64,000 nt of DNA, taken from NCBI GenBank assembly GCA_017983635.1, contig JAGOBA010000005.1:1-64000 (forward strand), given 5' to 3'. The position numbers and the translations under genes are program-made. The notes below the pieces were generated by a model, which was not told the origin of the DNA, made no database searches, and saw nothing but the letters and a program-made list of their open reading frames with translations. The DNA is from Alphaproteobacteria bacterium (GTDB lineage Bacteria; Pseudomonadota; Alphaproteobacteria; Micropepsales; Micropepsaceae). Shown here piece by piece: positions 1 to 8,927 of the stretch; positions within the stretch are counted from its first letter, which is position 1, and every line of letters begins with the position of its first letter.

Positions 1-68
1 AAAAACAGCTCGAACCCATCGGTCAGTTCTTCTTCGCGCAGGTAGAGGAGCGGCGCCGCAGCCTTCAT
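1..68 (-). CDS. MarR-family transcriptional regulator, N-terminus only (cut by window edge)
   Basis: Only the first 22 residues are present, read leftward from an ATG at 68-66; the gene runs off the left edge. The fragment contains LYLREEELTDGFELF, which resembles the N-terminus of a MarR-type regulator often found divergent from branched-chain aminotransferase genes in alphaproteobacteria. It is divergent from ilvE here, with a 133-bp intergenic region between them in which I see no strong promoter match. The helix-turn-helix lies outside the window, so the family call depends on a short N-terminal match and on context. Confidence 0.5.
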   Translation of the reverse strand, partial: MKAAAPLLYLREEELTDGFELF

Positions 69-201
69 CGGGAGAGTTGGCCCATGCAAATCGGTTATGG
101 CAGATATGCTGCCAGGATAGGCTGCGCCCTGTACCGCTCGCAAGCGGCACGGCTATACTGGCCGCGAACCTAGCCGCTTAACCACGAGCCCGGAGCCTCT
201 A

Positions 202-1083
202 ATGGCGCTCATACCTTTCGACGATCGCGAAGGCCACATTTGGCTGGACGGAAAACTCGTGCCCTGGCGCGACGCCAAGATCCACGTTCTGACCCACGGA
301 CTGCACTACGGCTCGTGCGTGTTCGAGGGTCAGCGCGTCTACAACAAGAAGGTCTTCAAGCTCGAAGAACACACGGCGCGCCTGTTTGAATCCGCGCGCC
401 TCATGGGCTTCGAAATCCCCTTCACCCCAACGGAGATCAACGACGCCTGCAAACAAGTCGTCGAAGCGCAAGGGCACGACGATGCCTACATGCGCCCGGT
501 TGCCTGGCGCGGCAGTGAGATGATGGCCGTCTCCGCGCAAAAATCGAAGATCCACGTCGCGATCGCCGTCTGGCCATGGCCGTCGATGTTCGACCCGGAG
601 GTCAAAGCCAAGGGCATCAAGCTCGACATCGCCCGCTGGCGGCGCCCCGCCCCCGACACCACGCCGTGGAAGGCAAAGGCCGCCGGCCTCTACATGATCT
701 GCACCCTGTCGAAGCACGAAGCTGAATCGAAAGGTTACGCCGACGCGATGATGTACGACTGGCGCGGCCTGGTCGCCGAGGCGACGGGCGCGAACATCTT
801 CTTCGTCAAAGACAACAAGCTCTTCACGCCTTACGCCGATTGCTTCCTAAACGGCATCACCCGTCAAACTGTGATGCAGCTCGCCCGCAGCCGGCAGATC
901 GAAGTTGTGGAGCAATACATCCAAAGCTCCGACGTTGGCGGCTTCGAACAGTGCTTCTTGACTGGCTCCGCCGCCGAGGTCTCGCCCGTCGGCTCGATCG
1001 GCGACTGGAAGTTCGAAGTGGGCGCGATCACGCGCACGCTGATGGACGACTACTCGAACTTCGTGCGCGGCAAGAAGGTCTAG
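202..1083 (+). CDS. ilvE: Branched-chain amino acid aminotransferase
   Basis: PLP enzyme of fold type IV that transfers the amino group between glutamate and the 2-oxo acids of leucine, isoleucine and valine in the cytosol. The 293-aa product has the usual family length. It contains the N-terminal THGLHYGSCVFEG stretch, the PLP-lysine region WKAKAAGLYM, the EATGANIFFV segment and the C-terminal cofactor-binding part CFLTGSAAEVSPVGSIG. The start ATG follows a GGAG about seven bases upstream. It ends tail to tail with moaE, the two stop codons overlapping in the four bases CTAG. Confidence 0.95.
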   Translation: MALIPFDDREGHIWLDGKLVPWRDAKIHVLTHGLHYGSCVFEGQRVYNKKVFKLEEHTARLFESARLMGFEIPFTPTEINDACKQVVEAQGHDDAYMRPVAWRGSEMMAVSAQKSKIHVAIAVWPWPSMFDPEVKAKGIKLDIARWRRPAPDTTPWKAKAAGLYMICTLSKHEAESKGYADAMMYDWRGLVAEATGANIFFVKDNKLFTPYADCFLNGITRQTVMQLARSRQIEVVEQYIQSSDVGGFEQCFLTGSAAEVSPVGSIGDWKFEVGAITRTLMDDYSNFVRGKKV

Positions 1084-1529
1084 CGCCGCCACCGCGCGGC
1101 GGCTTCATCGTCGCTGTCGCGCGCCTCGACCCAATACTCGCCGGAAGCGCGCAACTCGCGCTTCCAAAACGGCGCGCGCGTCTTGAGATAATCCATCAGG
1201 AAATTTCCGGCATCGAACGCCGCCTGGCGGTGCGTCGCCGCCGTCACGACCAACACGATCCGCTCGCCGGGCTTCAGCTCACCAACCCGGTGCACAACCG
1301 AAACACCCTGCAAACACCAACGCGACAGCGCCTCTTCCGCAATGCGCTCAAGCTCGCGCTCCGTCATGCCGGGGAAATGCTCCAGCGTCATACTGGTCAG
1401 CCGCTCGCCATGGCTCTCGCCCCGCACCAAGCCGACGAAGCTGACGACGGCGCCGATATCGCTCCGCCCATGGTGAAGTCGGGCGATCTCTTCGCCCGGG
1501 TCGAAGTCCTCGCTCTGAACCCGGATCAT
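1080..1529 (-). CDS. moaE: Molybdopterin synthase catalytic subunit
   Basis: Large subunit of molybdopterin synthase; with thiocarboxylated MoaD it converts cyclic pyranopterin monophosphate to molybdopterin. The 149-aa product has the family landmarks GAVVSFVGLVRGE, TLEHFPGMTERELERI, HRVGELKPGE and the catalytic-lysine segment FLMDYLKTRAPFWKRE. The ATG at 1529 overlaps the moaD stop as ATGA, so the two subunits are probably translationally coupled, fitting a 1:1 complex. The frame stays open upstream of this ATG, but the extra residues are arginine-rich shadow sequence. Confidence 0.95.
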   Translation of the reverse strand: MIRVQSEDFDPGEEIARLHHGRSDIGAVVSFVGLVRGESHGERLTSMTLEHFPGMTERELERIAEEALSRWCLQGVSVVHRVGELKPGERIVLVVTAATHRQAAFDAGNFLMDYLKTRAPFWKRELRASGEYWVEARDSDDEAAARWRR

Positions 1530-1777
1530 CCGCCCGTCACCGGCGGGAAGAACGCAACCTCGTCGCCTTGGCGGATCGGTGCCGAGAAATCGACGTGCTC
1601 CTGATTGACCGCCGCGCGCAGGCGCTTCACATCCGCGAACGCGTCGGCATAGCCATCGCCGCGTCCTCTGAGCCAAGCAATGAGATCACCGACGGTGCCC
1701 GCCTCGCGCGGGACCTCGATCGTCTCCTCGCCGCGCCCAATCTTCTGCCGCACCCATGCAAAGTAGAGCAGCTTCAC
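1526..1777 (-). CDS. moaD: Molybdopterin synthase sulfur-carrier subunit
   Basis: Small ubiquitin-like sulfur carrier of molybdopterin synthase. The 83-aa product starts VKLLYFAWVRQKIG and ends FFPPVTGG; the C-terminal Gly-Gly is the residue pair that is adenylated and thiocarboxylated. I chose the GTG at 1777 because it overlaps the pgsA stop as GTGA and gives the family length; the longer open frame upstream does not look like protein. It sits between pgsA and moaE in a tightly overlapped leftward operon. Confidence 0.93.
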   Translation of the reverse strand: MKLLYFAWVRQKIGRGEETIEVPREAGTVGDLIAWLRGRGDGYADAFADVKRLRAAVNQEHVDFSAPIRQGDEVAFFPPVTGG

Positions 1778-2367
1778 GACACCCGCGTCGCCTCGCGCCG
1801 GCGGAGGTCTTCGCCGGCCACATGCGCCACATTGGCGCGAACATAGGAGAACCCGGTGTAGATCGTGAGCACCGCAGCCCCCCAGAGCGCCACGATCCCG
1901 GCACGATGCACCCAGCCCCACACATGCTCGATCGCCGGCGCCAAGATCAGCATCGCGATCGCGATAACCTGCACTACCGTTTTGAACTTGGAGATCGATG
2001 ACACCGGTATCTGCACCGAAATCGTCGCCAAGAACTCGCGCATTCCGGACACCAAAATCTCACGCGAGAGAATGATCAACGCCGGGATGATCACAAAGCC
2101 GCGGATGTCGTCCATGTAAACCAGCATCAACAGCGCCGACGCGATCAAGAGTTTGTCCGCAATCGGATCTAACATCGCCCCAAGCCGGGACACGACGTTC
2201 CGCCGCCGCGCAATCCAGCCGTCTGCGTAATCGGTGACCGCCGCGATCACGAACAACACAAAGGCGACCCATCGCCCGCCCGGCATATCGAGCCAGAACG
2301 CCGCCACGAACACGGGCGTGAGCGCGATACGCGCTAGAGTCAGCAGATTGGGTAGATGGTCGCCCAT
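1774..2367 (-). CDS. pgsA: CDP-diacylglycerol--glycerol-3-phosphate 3-phosphatidyltransferase
   Basis: Integral membrane enzyme making phosphatidylglycerol phosphate, the committed step to phosphatidylglycerol and cardiolipin. The 197-aa protein begins LPNLLTLARI, as is usual for PgsA. Around residues 45-73 it has the CDP-alcohol phosphotransferase signature DYADGWIARR followed by GAMLDPIADK, which supplies the conserved Asp residues (DxxDGxxAR...GxxxDxxxD). Several hydrophobic segments are visible. It lies 21 bp downstream of uvrC, and the uvrC-pgsA-moaD-moaE order is widely seen in alphaproteobacteria. Confidence 0.95.
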   Translation of the reverse strand: MGDHLPNLLTLARIALTPVFVAAFWLDMPGGRWVAFVLFVIAAVTDYADGWIARRRNVVSRLGAMLDPIADKLLIASALLMLVYMDDIRGFVIIPALIILSREILVSGMREFLATISVQIPVSSISKFKTVVQVIAIAMLILAPAIEHVWGWVHRAGIVALWGAAVLTIYTGFSYVRANVAHVAGEDLRRREATRVS

Positions 2368-2388
2368 GGAACTCCGACTTTACGGCGA

Positions 2389-4323
2389 TCAACCCTTGTC
2401 GTGGAAGTGCTCGTAAATCTTCCGCGCCATCGCCTTAGAGATACCCTTAACCGATTCCAGGTCCGAAAGTCCGGCCGTAGTTACCGCCCGCCCGGACCCG
2501 AAATGGTTCAATAGCGCCCGTTTCCGCGAAGGACCGATACCATCGATCTCGTCGATCGGCGATGACGCTAGCGTTTGCGCCCGTTTCGCGCGGTGAGTTC
2601 CGATGGCGAATCGGTGCGCCTCATCCCGCAGGCGTTGCAGGTAGAATAGGACTGGGCTCTTGAACTCGAGGTGAAACGGCTCCCGACCCGGCATGAAAAG
2701 ACGCTCCCGCCCCGCATCCCGGTCCGGTCCCTTGGCAATCGACGCAAGCTTCACGCCCGTGACGCCAAGCCCCGCCATCACCTCAATGGCAACCGAAAGC
2801 TGCCCGGCACCGCCATCGATGAGCACCAAGTCCGGCACGTTCACCTCGTCGAAGTCGTCGTCCACTTTCTCGAACGACACACCGGCATCGGCCTCGGCGG
2901 CCTGGTCGTCTTGCACTTTGACCAACCGCTTGAACCGCCGCGTCAGCACCTCGCGCATCATCCCATAGTCGTCGCCCGGCGTGAGCTCGGTGTTCTTGAT
3001 GTTGAACTTGCGGTACTCTTTCTTGATGAAACCCTCGGGCCCCGCGACGATCATTGCGCCGACGGCGTTCGTGCCCGAAATGTGGCTGTTGTCGTAGACC
3101 TCGATCCGCTGCGGCGCCTCGCTCAAGCCCAGCGCCGTCGCGACACCCTCAAGCAACTGAATCTGCGTCGCGCTCTCCGCCATCCGCCGCGCCAGCGACT
3201 CGCGCGCATTCATCACCGCCTGCGCCATCACCTCGCGCTTCTCGCCACGCTGCGGCATCAGCACCTCGACGCGCCGCTCAGCTTTCACCGACAACGCCTC
3301 TTCAAGTAGCGCCCGCCCGGGCACGTCGTGGCTGACGATCACCAGCTTCGGCGGCTCGCGATCATCGTAGAACTGCGCCAGAAAACTATCGAGCACCTCC
3401 GCCACATCGACCGCCCGATCATGCCGCGGAAAATACGCCCGGTTGCCCCAGTTCTGGCCGGAGCGGAAGAAAAACACCTGAATGCACGTGTGCCCGCCGG
3501 CCTGATGCGCCGCGAACAAATCCGCCTCGTCGATCGTCTCCGGGTTGATCCCTTGGCTCTGCTGCACATGGGCCAGCGCACGAATGCGATCGCGCAGCCG
3601 CGCCGCTTTCTCAAAATCAAGCACTTCGGCCGCCGCTTCCATTTGGTGGCTGAGTTCCCCCTTCACCTCTTGGCTCTTACCGCGCAGGAACCCGACAGCT
3701 TGGTCGACCAAGTGCTGATAGTCTTCGATCGATATCTTGCCCACACACGGCGCCGCGCAGCGCTTGATCTGATGCAACAAGCACGGCCGCGTCCGGCTCT
3801 CGTAGACCGAGTCCGTACAGCTCCTCAGCAAGAACGCGCGCTGCAGCGTGTTCAACGTGCGCGTAACCGAATAAGCCGATGCAAACGGCCCAAAGTATTC
3901 GCCCTTTCGCGACTTCGCCCCGCGATGCTTGATGATCTGCGGTGCGGCGTGGTCGGCGGTGACCAGAATGAACGGAAACGACTTGTCGTCGCGCAGATGG
4001 ACGTTGTAGCGCGGCTTCAACCGCTTGATCAGGTTCGCCTCAAGCAGCAGAGCCTCGACCTCGGACGCCGTCTGCACGAACTCCATCGTCGCGGTGTTCG
4101 CAATCATCCGCGCAATCCGCGCCGGCTGATCGAACGGCTTTGTATAGGCGACAACCCGCTTCTTCAGATTGGCAGCCTTGCCCACATAGAGCACATCGCC
4201 ATTGGCAGCCATCATCCGATAAACCCCAGGCGCATTCGGCAGCCGGGCCAGATAGTCTGCAATAACCGCCGCACCCGTAGCCATAAGCCCGGGCGTGTCG
4301 ATGGTTTCTGGTTCATCGCTCAT
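2389..4323 (-). CDS. uvrC: Excinuclease ABC subunit C
   Basis: Dual-incision endonuclease of UvrABC nucleotide excision repair. The 644-aa protein has the full domain order: N-terminal GIY-YIG nuclease ([24 protein letters not shown], residues about 33-56, for the 3' incision), a cysteine-containing middle part ([22 protein letters not shown]), a UVR UvrB-contact helix near residue 220, the RNase H-like 5' nuclease ([25 protein letters not shown]) and C-terminal tandem helix-hairpin-helix ([28 protein letters not shown]). An 87-bp gap containing a palindromic repeat separates it from upstream folB. Confidence 0.97.
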   Translation of the reverse strand: MSDEPETIDTPGLMATGAAVIADYLARLPNAPGVYRMMAANGDVLYVGKAANLKKRVVAYTKPFDQPARIARMIANTATMEFVQTASEVEALLLEANLIKRLKPRYNVHLRDDKSFPFILVTADHAAPQIIKHRGAKSRKGEYFGPFASAYSVTRTLNTLQRAFLLRSCTDSVYESRTRPCLLHQIKRCAAPCVGKISIEDYQHLVDQAVGFLRGKSQEVKGELSHQMEAAAEVLDFEKAARLRDRIRALAHVQQSQGINPETIDEADLFAAHQAGGHTCIQVFFFRSGQNWGNRAYFPRHDRAVDVAEVLDSFLAQFYDDREPPKLVIVSHDVPGRALLEEALSVKAERRVEVLMPQRGEKREVMAQAVMNARESLARRMAESATQIQLLEGVATALGLSEAPQRIEVYDNSHISGTNAVGAMIVAGPEGFIKKEYRKFNIKNTELTPGDDYGMMREVLTRRFKRLVKVQDDQAAEADAGVSFEKVDDDFDEVNVPDLVLIDGGAGQLSVAIEVMAGLGVTGVKLASIAKGPDRDAGRERLFMPGREPFHLEFKSPVLFYLQRLRDEAHRFAIGTHRAKRAQTLASSPIDEIDGIGPSRKRALLNHFGSGRAVTTAGLSDLESVKGISKAMARKIYEHFHDKG

Positions 4324-4339
4324 ATCGGCAGAGTGTAGC

Positions 4340-4398
4340 GCTTCTCCCGCTAGCGGGAGAAGCTGGCTCGCCGCACAGCGGCGAGACTGATGAGGGGG
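4340..4398. repeat. Small palindromic intergenic element (RIME/REP-like)
   Basis: Two adjacent inverted repeats fill the folB-uvrC gap. The first is a perfect 24-bp palindrome at 4340-4363 whose half is GCTTCTCCCGCT. The second has 8-bp arms CTCGCCGC and GCGGCGAG (4367-4374 and 4378-4385) around ACA, followed by ACTGATGAGGGGG. The combination of a CTTCTCCCG...CGGGAGAAG stem and a CTCATCAG..CGCCG part recalls the rhizobial intergenic mosaic (RIME) or REP-type elements described in alphaproteobacteria. That assignment is from memory of the pattern. Folded RNA could also act as a processing or attenuation hairpin between the two genes. Confidence 0.6.
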
Positions 4399-4410
4399 CG
4401 CAGCGCCAAG

Positions 4411-4821
4411 CTACCGCCTCGCCTCGCGCTCGATTTCAACGCCGACGGAGTGCGCCTCCGCGATCACTTTCAGCTTTTCGATTCGCACCCGCGCCACCTT
4501 CACCCGCGCGTCCGCCAGACAGTGCGCCGCCACTCTCTCGGCGAGCGTCTCGACCAAGTTCAAATGTCCGCCCGCCAGAATCTGCTTAATGCCGTCAACG
4601 ACCGCGCCGTAGTCGACGACGTTCTCGAGCTTGTCCTCGATATCGCCGTCAGTCTCCTCGACCGTCAGATCGACATTGATCCGCACGGGCTGCAACTGAC
4701 CCTTCTCCCGATGATAGACGCCGATGTTGGCGTTGAGCTCCAAGTCACGCACGAACACGTGCCGGATACGCTTCTGCGCGTCGGCGATGCGCAATGGCTG
4801 AACTTTCGAGCGCTCGCTCAT
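4411..4821 (-). CDS. folB: Dihydroneopterin aldolase
   Basis: Folate pathway enzyme cleaving 7,8-dihydroneopterin to 6-hydroxymethyl-dihydropterin and glycolaldehyde. The 136-aa product shows the family core: IRHVFVRDLELNANIGVYHREKGQLQPVRIN, a central VVDYGAVVDGI and LVETLAERVAAHCL, and the C-terminal VRIEKLKVIAEAHSVGVEIER. A near-ideal GAGGTGAT precedes the ATG at 4821. The gene starts 6 bp after the stop of the SDR gene, so the pair is probably co-transcribed. Confidence 0.93.
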   Translation of the reverse strand: MSERSKVQPLRIADAQKRIRHVFVRDLELNANIGVYHREKGQLQPVRINVDLTVEETDGDIEDKLENVVDYGAVVDGIKQILAGGHLNLVETLAERVAAHCLADARVKVARVRIEKLKVIAEAHSVGVEIEREARR

Positions 4822-4827
4822 ATCACC

Positions 4828-5571
4828 TCACTCGAAGAACTTGTCCGGCGACCACGCCAAATGCTGGCCGCTATCGACCACAATCATCTGCCCCGTCACC
4901 GCCGGCGCCGACAACAGATAGGCAACCGCCCCGGCAATATCCTCGGGCGCCGAAGGTCGCCGCAAAAGCGTCGCCTGCACGTGCGCGTCGAAGTTGGCTT
5001 GGCTCTGCCGCTCCGCCTTCAGCGACGGCCCCGGCGCGACCGCGTTGACCCGAATGCGCGGCGCCAACGCCTGCGCCAACGTTTGCGTCAGCGCCCAAAG
5101 CGCCGCCTTCGATACCGTATAGGACAGAAACTGCGGCGTCAGATTGAGCACCTGCTGGTCGATCAGATTGACGATGCCGCCGTGCGCCCCCGAAGGCAGT
5201 TGCTTCGCGAACGCCTGCGAAAGCACCAACGGCGCGCGCAGGTTCGTGTTAAGATGCTTGTCCCAGCTCGCCCGCGTCGCCGTCTCGACGCGATCGTCCT
5301 CAAACACCGAAGCACTGTTCACCAGCGCCGTCAGAACCCCAAGCGAAGCAACCGCACGCGGCACAATTGTCGCCGTGTCCGCCTCATCACCCAACTCACC
5401 GCCAACCAACGCCGCACGCCGCCCGAGCGCCTTCACTTCGGCGGCCAATATCTCGGCCTCGCCCTTGCTCGCCCTGTAATGGATCGCAATGTCGTAGCCC
5501 TCGCGCGCAAGCTTTACCGCAATCGCGCGCCCGAGCCGCTTTGCCGCGCCGGTCACCAGAACCACACTCAT
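4828..5571 (-). CDS. SDR-family oxidoreductase, pteridine-reductase (FolM)-like
   Basis: A 247-aa short-chain dehydrogenase with the N-terminal nucleotide-binding motif TGAAKRLGRA, the NSAS segment and active-site residues YTVSKAA. The C-terminal DSGQHLAW tail is common in SDRs paired with folate genes. Its position between a class II aldolase (start overlapping that stop as ATGA) and folB (6 bp) allows two readings: a FolM/PTR1-like dihydropteridine reductase working with FolB, or an aldehyde reductase for the 2-methylthioacetaldehyde made by the aldolase upstream. Family membership is clear; the substrate is inference. Confidence 0.75.
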   Translation of the reverse strand: MSVVLVTGAAKRLGRAIAVKLAREGYDIAIHYRASKGEAEILAAEVKALGRRAALVGGELGDEADTATIVPRAVASLGVLTALVNSASVFEDDRVETATRASWDKHLNTNLRAPLVLSQAFAKQLPSGAHGGIVNLIDQQVLNLTPQFLSYTVSKAALWALTQTLAQALAPRIRVNAVAPGPSLKAERQSQANFDAHVQATLLRRPSAPEDIAGAVAYLLSAPAVTGQMIVVDSGQHLAWSPDKFFE

Positions 5572-6287
5572 TTCGCCTTCACCTCGGTTTGCTTCCCGTA
5601 GGTTTTGAACTTCTCGATCACTCGCACCATCTCGCGTCCCGATAGAACCCGCGGCCGGCCGATCATCAGCGTCCGCGCGTACTGCGCGGCAAGCGCCTCG
5701 ACCGCAGCCGCTCGATCATACGCGTGTCGCAGCGTCTCGCCCACCGCGACCGCACCGTGATTGGCCATTAAGCAAGCATATCGCGATCCCAGAGCCTTAA
5801 CCGCGAACCGCGCCAGCTCATCGCTGCCGTACGTCGCATAAGGCGCGCAAGCAATCTTCTCGCCGCCGAACTCCGCGACCATATAGTGAAACGCCGGAAC
5901 GCCGCGATGCAGGCACGCGAGCGCCGTCGCGTTCAGCGAATGGGTGTGTACGATCGCGCCGACATCGCGCCGCGCTTTGTAGATGCCAAGATGAATGCGC
6001 CACTCGCTCGAGGCCACCCGCTGCCCCGGCGCAACGCGACCGTCGAGCCGAACCTCCACAATGTCGGCCGGCCGCATCTCTTGATAGGCGATGCCCGTCG
6101 GCGTGATCAGCATCCCGCCATCGACACGCACCGAAAGATTGCCGCTCTTTCCGGGCGAAAGACCGCTCGACGCCATCCGCTGCCCGACGGCAACGATCTC
6201 AGCCCGCAAGTTCGGCGTCGCGCTGACGACGGCGGCGCGCTTCGACAGAACCCGCGCGACCCGCCGCCGAACCGCCGTGCGCTTCAT
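5568..6287 (-). CDS. Class II aldolase/adducin-family protein, probable 5-methylthioribulose-1-phosphate aldolase
   Basis: The 239-aa protein has the class II (zinc) aldolase pattern: [18 protein letters not shown], the [11 protein letters not shown] catalytic Glu segment, the metal-binding [11 protein letters not shown] and the second ligand region NHGAVAVG. It overlaps the mtnA stop as ATGA and the SDR start as ATGA. Next to MTA phosphorylase and MTR-1-P isomerase, with none of the universal methionine-salvage genes mtnB/C/D beside it, the best fit is the aldolase of the DHAP shunt (Ald2 of Rhodospirillum rubrum), splitting 5-methylthioribulose-1-P to DHAP and 2-methylthioacetaldehyde. A fuculose-phosphate aldolase or an MtnB dehydratase is possible from sequence alone. 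Confidence 0.75.
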   Translation of the reverse strand: MKRTAVRRRVARVLSKRAAVVSATPNLRAEIVAVGQRMASSGLSPGKSGNLSVRVDGGMLITPTGIAYQEMRPADIVEVRLDGRVAPGQRVASSEWRIHLGIYKARRDVGAIVHTHSLNATALACLHRGVPAFHYMVAEFGGEKIACAPYATYGSDELARFAVKALGSRYACLMANHGAVAVGETLRHAYDRAAAVEALAAQYARTLMIGRPRVLSGREMVRVIEKFKTYGKQTEVKAK

Positions 6288-7378
6288 CGCGCACGCTCCG
6301 GAAAGAGCGACTTCAACCCGTCGCGCGTCGCCTTCGTCACACCGCGCTCCGTGATAAGCCCGGTCACAAGCCGCGCCGGCGTCACATCGAACGCCGGATT
6401 GCGCGCAAGGCTGCCCGGCGCCGTCAGTTCCACCGTCAACACCTCGCCCGCCACGCTACGCCCTTGCACATGCGTGATCTCGCGCCCGGAGCGCTCCTCG
6501 ATCTCGATCTCCTTCACACCGTCCGAGATCGTCCAGTCGATCGTCGACGACGGCAGCGCAACATAGAACGGTACCCCGTTGTCGTGCGCCGCGAGCGCCT
6601 TGAGATACGTCCCGATCTTGTTCGCCACATCGCCCGACGCGGTCGTGCGATCGGTTCCGACGATGCAGAGGTCGACCTCGCCGTGCTGCATGTAGTGTCC
6701 GCCCGCATTGTCGGCCAGGATCGAGTGCTTCACCCCGTGCGCGCCAAGCTCATAGGCTGTCAGCGACCCGCCCTGATTGCGCGGCCGCGTTTCGTCGACC
6801 CAAACGTGAATCGGAATGCTTTTGTCGTGCGCCATATAGATCGGCGCCAGCGCCGTTCCCCAATCGACGCAGGCAAGCCATCCGGCATTGCAATGCGTCA
6901 GCACGTTGACGATTGCGCCCTTTTTCTTGGCCGCGATCCCTTCGATCAGCTTGAGCCCATGCCGCCCGATCGCTTCGTTTGTCGCCACATCGTCGTCGCA
7001 AAGCTGCGCCGCCCGCGTGTACGCCGCTGCCACGCGCCGCTCCGCCGGCTGATTGCGGACGGCCGCCATCATCTCGTCGAGCGCCCATTTCAGATTGATC
7101 GCCGTCGGCCGCGTCTTCACGAGCATGTCGTACGCCCGTTCCAACGCCGCGTCCGATGCGTCGACCCGAAGCGCCATACAGAGCCCGTATGCTCCCGTCG
7201 CCCCAATCAACGGCGCGCCGCGCACGACCATCGACTTGACCGCCTCAGCGGCCTCTTCGGCACTCGCCAATCGCTTCGTCACGAACGCAAACGGCAGCTT
7301 CGTCTGATCGATCACCTCGACCGACCAGCCGTCACCCGCAACCCAAATCGTCCGAAAATGGCGGCCGTGGATCTTCAA
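6284..7378 (-). CDS. mtnA: S-methyl-5-thioribose-1-phosphate isomerase
   Basis: Isomerises 5-methylthioribose-1-phosphate to 5-methylthioribulose-1-phosphate in 5'-methylthioadenosine salvage. The 364-aa protein has the eIF2B-alpha-like fold markers: [16 protein letters not shown], the catalytic-Cys region [32 protein letters not shown] and the Asp-containing [19 protein letters not shown]. It overlaps the apt stop as ATGA upstream and the aldolase start as ATGA downstream, making a chain of coupled genes. Confidence 0.95.
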   Translation of the reverse strand: MKIHGRHFRTIWVAGDGWSVEVIDQTKLPFAFVTKRLASAEEAAEAVKSMVVRGAPLIGATGAYGLCMALRVDASDAALERAYDMLVKTRPTAINLKWALDEMMAAVRNQPAERRVAAAYTRAAQLCDDDVATNEAIGRHGLKLIEGIAAKKKGAIVNVLTHCNAGWLACVDWGTALAPIYMAHDKSIPIHVWVDETRPRNQGGSLTAYELGAHGVKHSILADNAGGHYMQHGEVDLCIVGTDRTTASGDVANKIGTYLKALAAHDNGVPFYVALPSSTIDWTISDGVKEIEIEERSGREITHVQGRSVAGEVLTVELTAPGSLARNPAFDVTPARLVTGLITERGVTKATRDGLKSLFPERAR

Positions 7379-7902
7379 TGCCCGTCGAACTCCACCAACG
7401 AGAGCACCTTCTTGCCCAGCTTTTCCAATCGCCGGCGGCCTTTGAGCTCCGGCAAGTCGATGATGAAGCTGCAGCCGACCACGTTACCACCCGCCTTCTC
7501 GATCAGCTTGATTGCGGCTTCCGCGGTACCTCCCGTCGCGATCAGATCGTCGACCAGCAACACGCTCTCGCCCTTCTGAACCGCGTCCTCGTGAATCTCG
7601 ACCGTGTCGGTGCCGTACTCAAGATCGTAGGTCTGCCCGATCGTCTTCCACGGCAGCTTACCCTTCTTACGCACCGGCACGAAGCCGACCGAAAGTTGGT
7701 GCGCCACGGCGCCCGCAATGATGAATCCCCGCGCCTCGATACCCGCGACCTTGTCGATGCGCGTGCCCGCATAAGGCTGCACGAGCAGATCGACGGTCGT
7801 GCGGAACGCCCGCGCGTTACCGAGCAGCGTCGTCACATCGCGAAACATGATCCCGGGCTTCGGATAGTCGGGGATCGTGCGGATAACGGATTTTATGTCC
7901 AT
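7375..7902 (-). CDS. apt: Adenine phosphoribosyltransferase
   Basis: Converts adenine and PRPP to AMP. The 175-aa product contains [24 protein letters not shown] and the PRPP-binding loop [17 protein letters not shown]. The ATG at 7902 gives the family length; the open frame upstream lies inside mtnP and is a shadow. Its place between mtnP (5 bp) and mtnA (4-bp overlap) makes metabolic sense, because MTA phosphorylase releases adenine that this enzyme recaptures. Confidence 0.95.
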   Translation of the reverse strand: MDIKSVIRTIPDYPKPGIMFRDVTTLLGNARAFRTTVDLLVQPYAGTRIDKVAGIEARGFIIAGAVAHQLSVGFVPVRKKGKLPWKTIGQTYDLEYGTDTVEIHEDAVQKGESVLLVDDLIATGGTAEAAIKLIEKAGGNVVGCSFIIDLPELKGRRRLEKLGKKVLSLVEFDGH

Positions 7903-7907
7903 GGAAT

Positions 7908-8786
7908 TCAAACCTTTTTCAGAACGCGGCCGGCGACCGCATCGAGTTTCGCAACGAGAGCCGGATCGCGCTTCTCCGGCGCCGTGATCAGCGCTGTGTC
8001 GAGCGTGTTTTCGATATTGAGCGGCGAGTTCGTTCGCCTCGGCCCAAGCTTCGGCGCCACGCGCTTCAACAGCGCCCGCGCGCGATCGGCATTGCCGTTG
8101 AGCACTTTGATGACCTGCTCGACGGTCACATGATCGTGGTCCGGGTGCCAGCAATCGTAATCCGTCACCATGGCGACGATCGCGTACGGCAGCTCCGCCT
8201 CACGCGCGAGCTTGGCCTCCGGCATCGCTGTCATCCCGATCACGCTGCAGCCCCACGAACGGTAGAGATTGGACTCAGCCAGCGTCGAGAACTGCGGTCC
8301 CTCCATCGCGAGGTACGTGCCACCCACCACATGATCGATCTTCGCTTCGCGCGCCGCCTCAGCTAACGCGCCTTGCAACCGCGGACAGATAGGGTGCGCC
8401 AGTGACACATGCGCCACGAACCCCGGTCCAAAGAACGACTTTTCGCGCGCAAACGTCCGATCGATGAACTGATCCGCCAGCACGAACATGCCCGGCGGCA
8501 ATTCTTCCTTGAACGACCCGCATGCCGATACCGAGAGCACGTCGGTCACGCCCGCGCGCTTGAGCGCATCGATATTGGCGCGATAGTTGATGCTTGTCGG
8601 AGAGTGCACATGTCCACGCCCGTGCCGCGGCAGGAACACCATGTCGACGCCATGCAGCCGCCCGAACAAAAGCTCGTCCGACGCCTCGCCCCACGGCGAG
8701 CGCACGCGCTCCCAGCGCGGGTTCTCGAGCCCGTCGATCCCGTAAACGCCGCTTCCGCCGATCACGCCCAGAACGGTGTTTGTCAT
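7908..8786 (-). CDS. mtnP: S-methyl-5'-thioadenosine phosphorylase
   Basis: Phosphorolysis of 5'-methylthioadenosine to adenine and methylthioribose-1-phosphate. The 292-aa product has the MTAP markers [23 protein letters not shown], the ACGSF segment, [14 protein letters not shown] and [19 protein letters not shown], plus MVTDYDCW. An in-frame TTG lies three codons upstream at 8795, but GAGGG sits nine bases before the ATG at 8786 and directly against the TTG, so the ATG is preferred. First gene of the salvage operon. Confidence 0.93.
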   Translation of the reverse strand: MTNTVLGVIGGSGVYGIDGLENPRWERVRSPWGEASDELLFGRLHGVDMVFLPRHGRGHVHSPTSINYRANIDALKRAGVTDVLSVSACGSFKEELPPGMFVLADQFIDRTFAREKSFFGPGFVAHVSLAHPICPRLQGALAEAAREAKIDHVVGGTYLAMEGPQFSTLAESNLYRSWGCSVIGMTAMPEAKLAREAELPYAIVAMVTDYDCWHPDHDHVTVEQVIKVLNGNADRARALLKRVAPKLGPRRTNSPLNIENTLDTALITAPEKRDPALVAKLDAVAGRVLKKV

Positions 8787-8867
8787 GCACTTCAACCCTC
8801 GACGAAGATGAACGGCCGGGTTTTAGCATCTACCCTCGCCGCCGCAACGAGTTTCGAACCCCTGGCC

Positions 8868-8901
8868 AAAAACAAAGGGCCGGTTCATGTGGAACCGGCC
8901 C
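8868..8901 (-). terminator. Rho-independent terminator of the petABC operon
   Basis: Read leftward, the stem GGGCCGGTTC/GAACCGGCCC (plus-strand arms 8877-8886 and 8892-8901) with a 5-base loop is followed by TTTGTTTTT. It lies 26 bp beyond the petC stop, oriented to end pet transcription before mtnP. The mtnP operon therefore needs its own promoter in the roughly 80 bp that follow. Confidence 0.9.
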
Positions 8902-8927
8902 TCCAGAATTCAAGACTGCGAGTCTGT

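Noticed and set aside
5568-6287. Class II aldolase read as MtnB dehydratase of the universal methionine salvage pathway
   Set aside because: No mtnC, mtnD, mtnW or mtnX lies next to it; the aldolase of the DHAP shunt fits better, though sequence alone does not decide.
8787-8867. Possible SAM or other riboswitch ahead of mtnP
   Set aside because: I looked for the stem-loop pattern of SAM-I and SAM-II in the leader and saw no convincing set of conserved stems.
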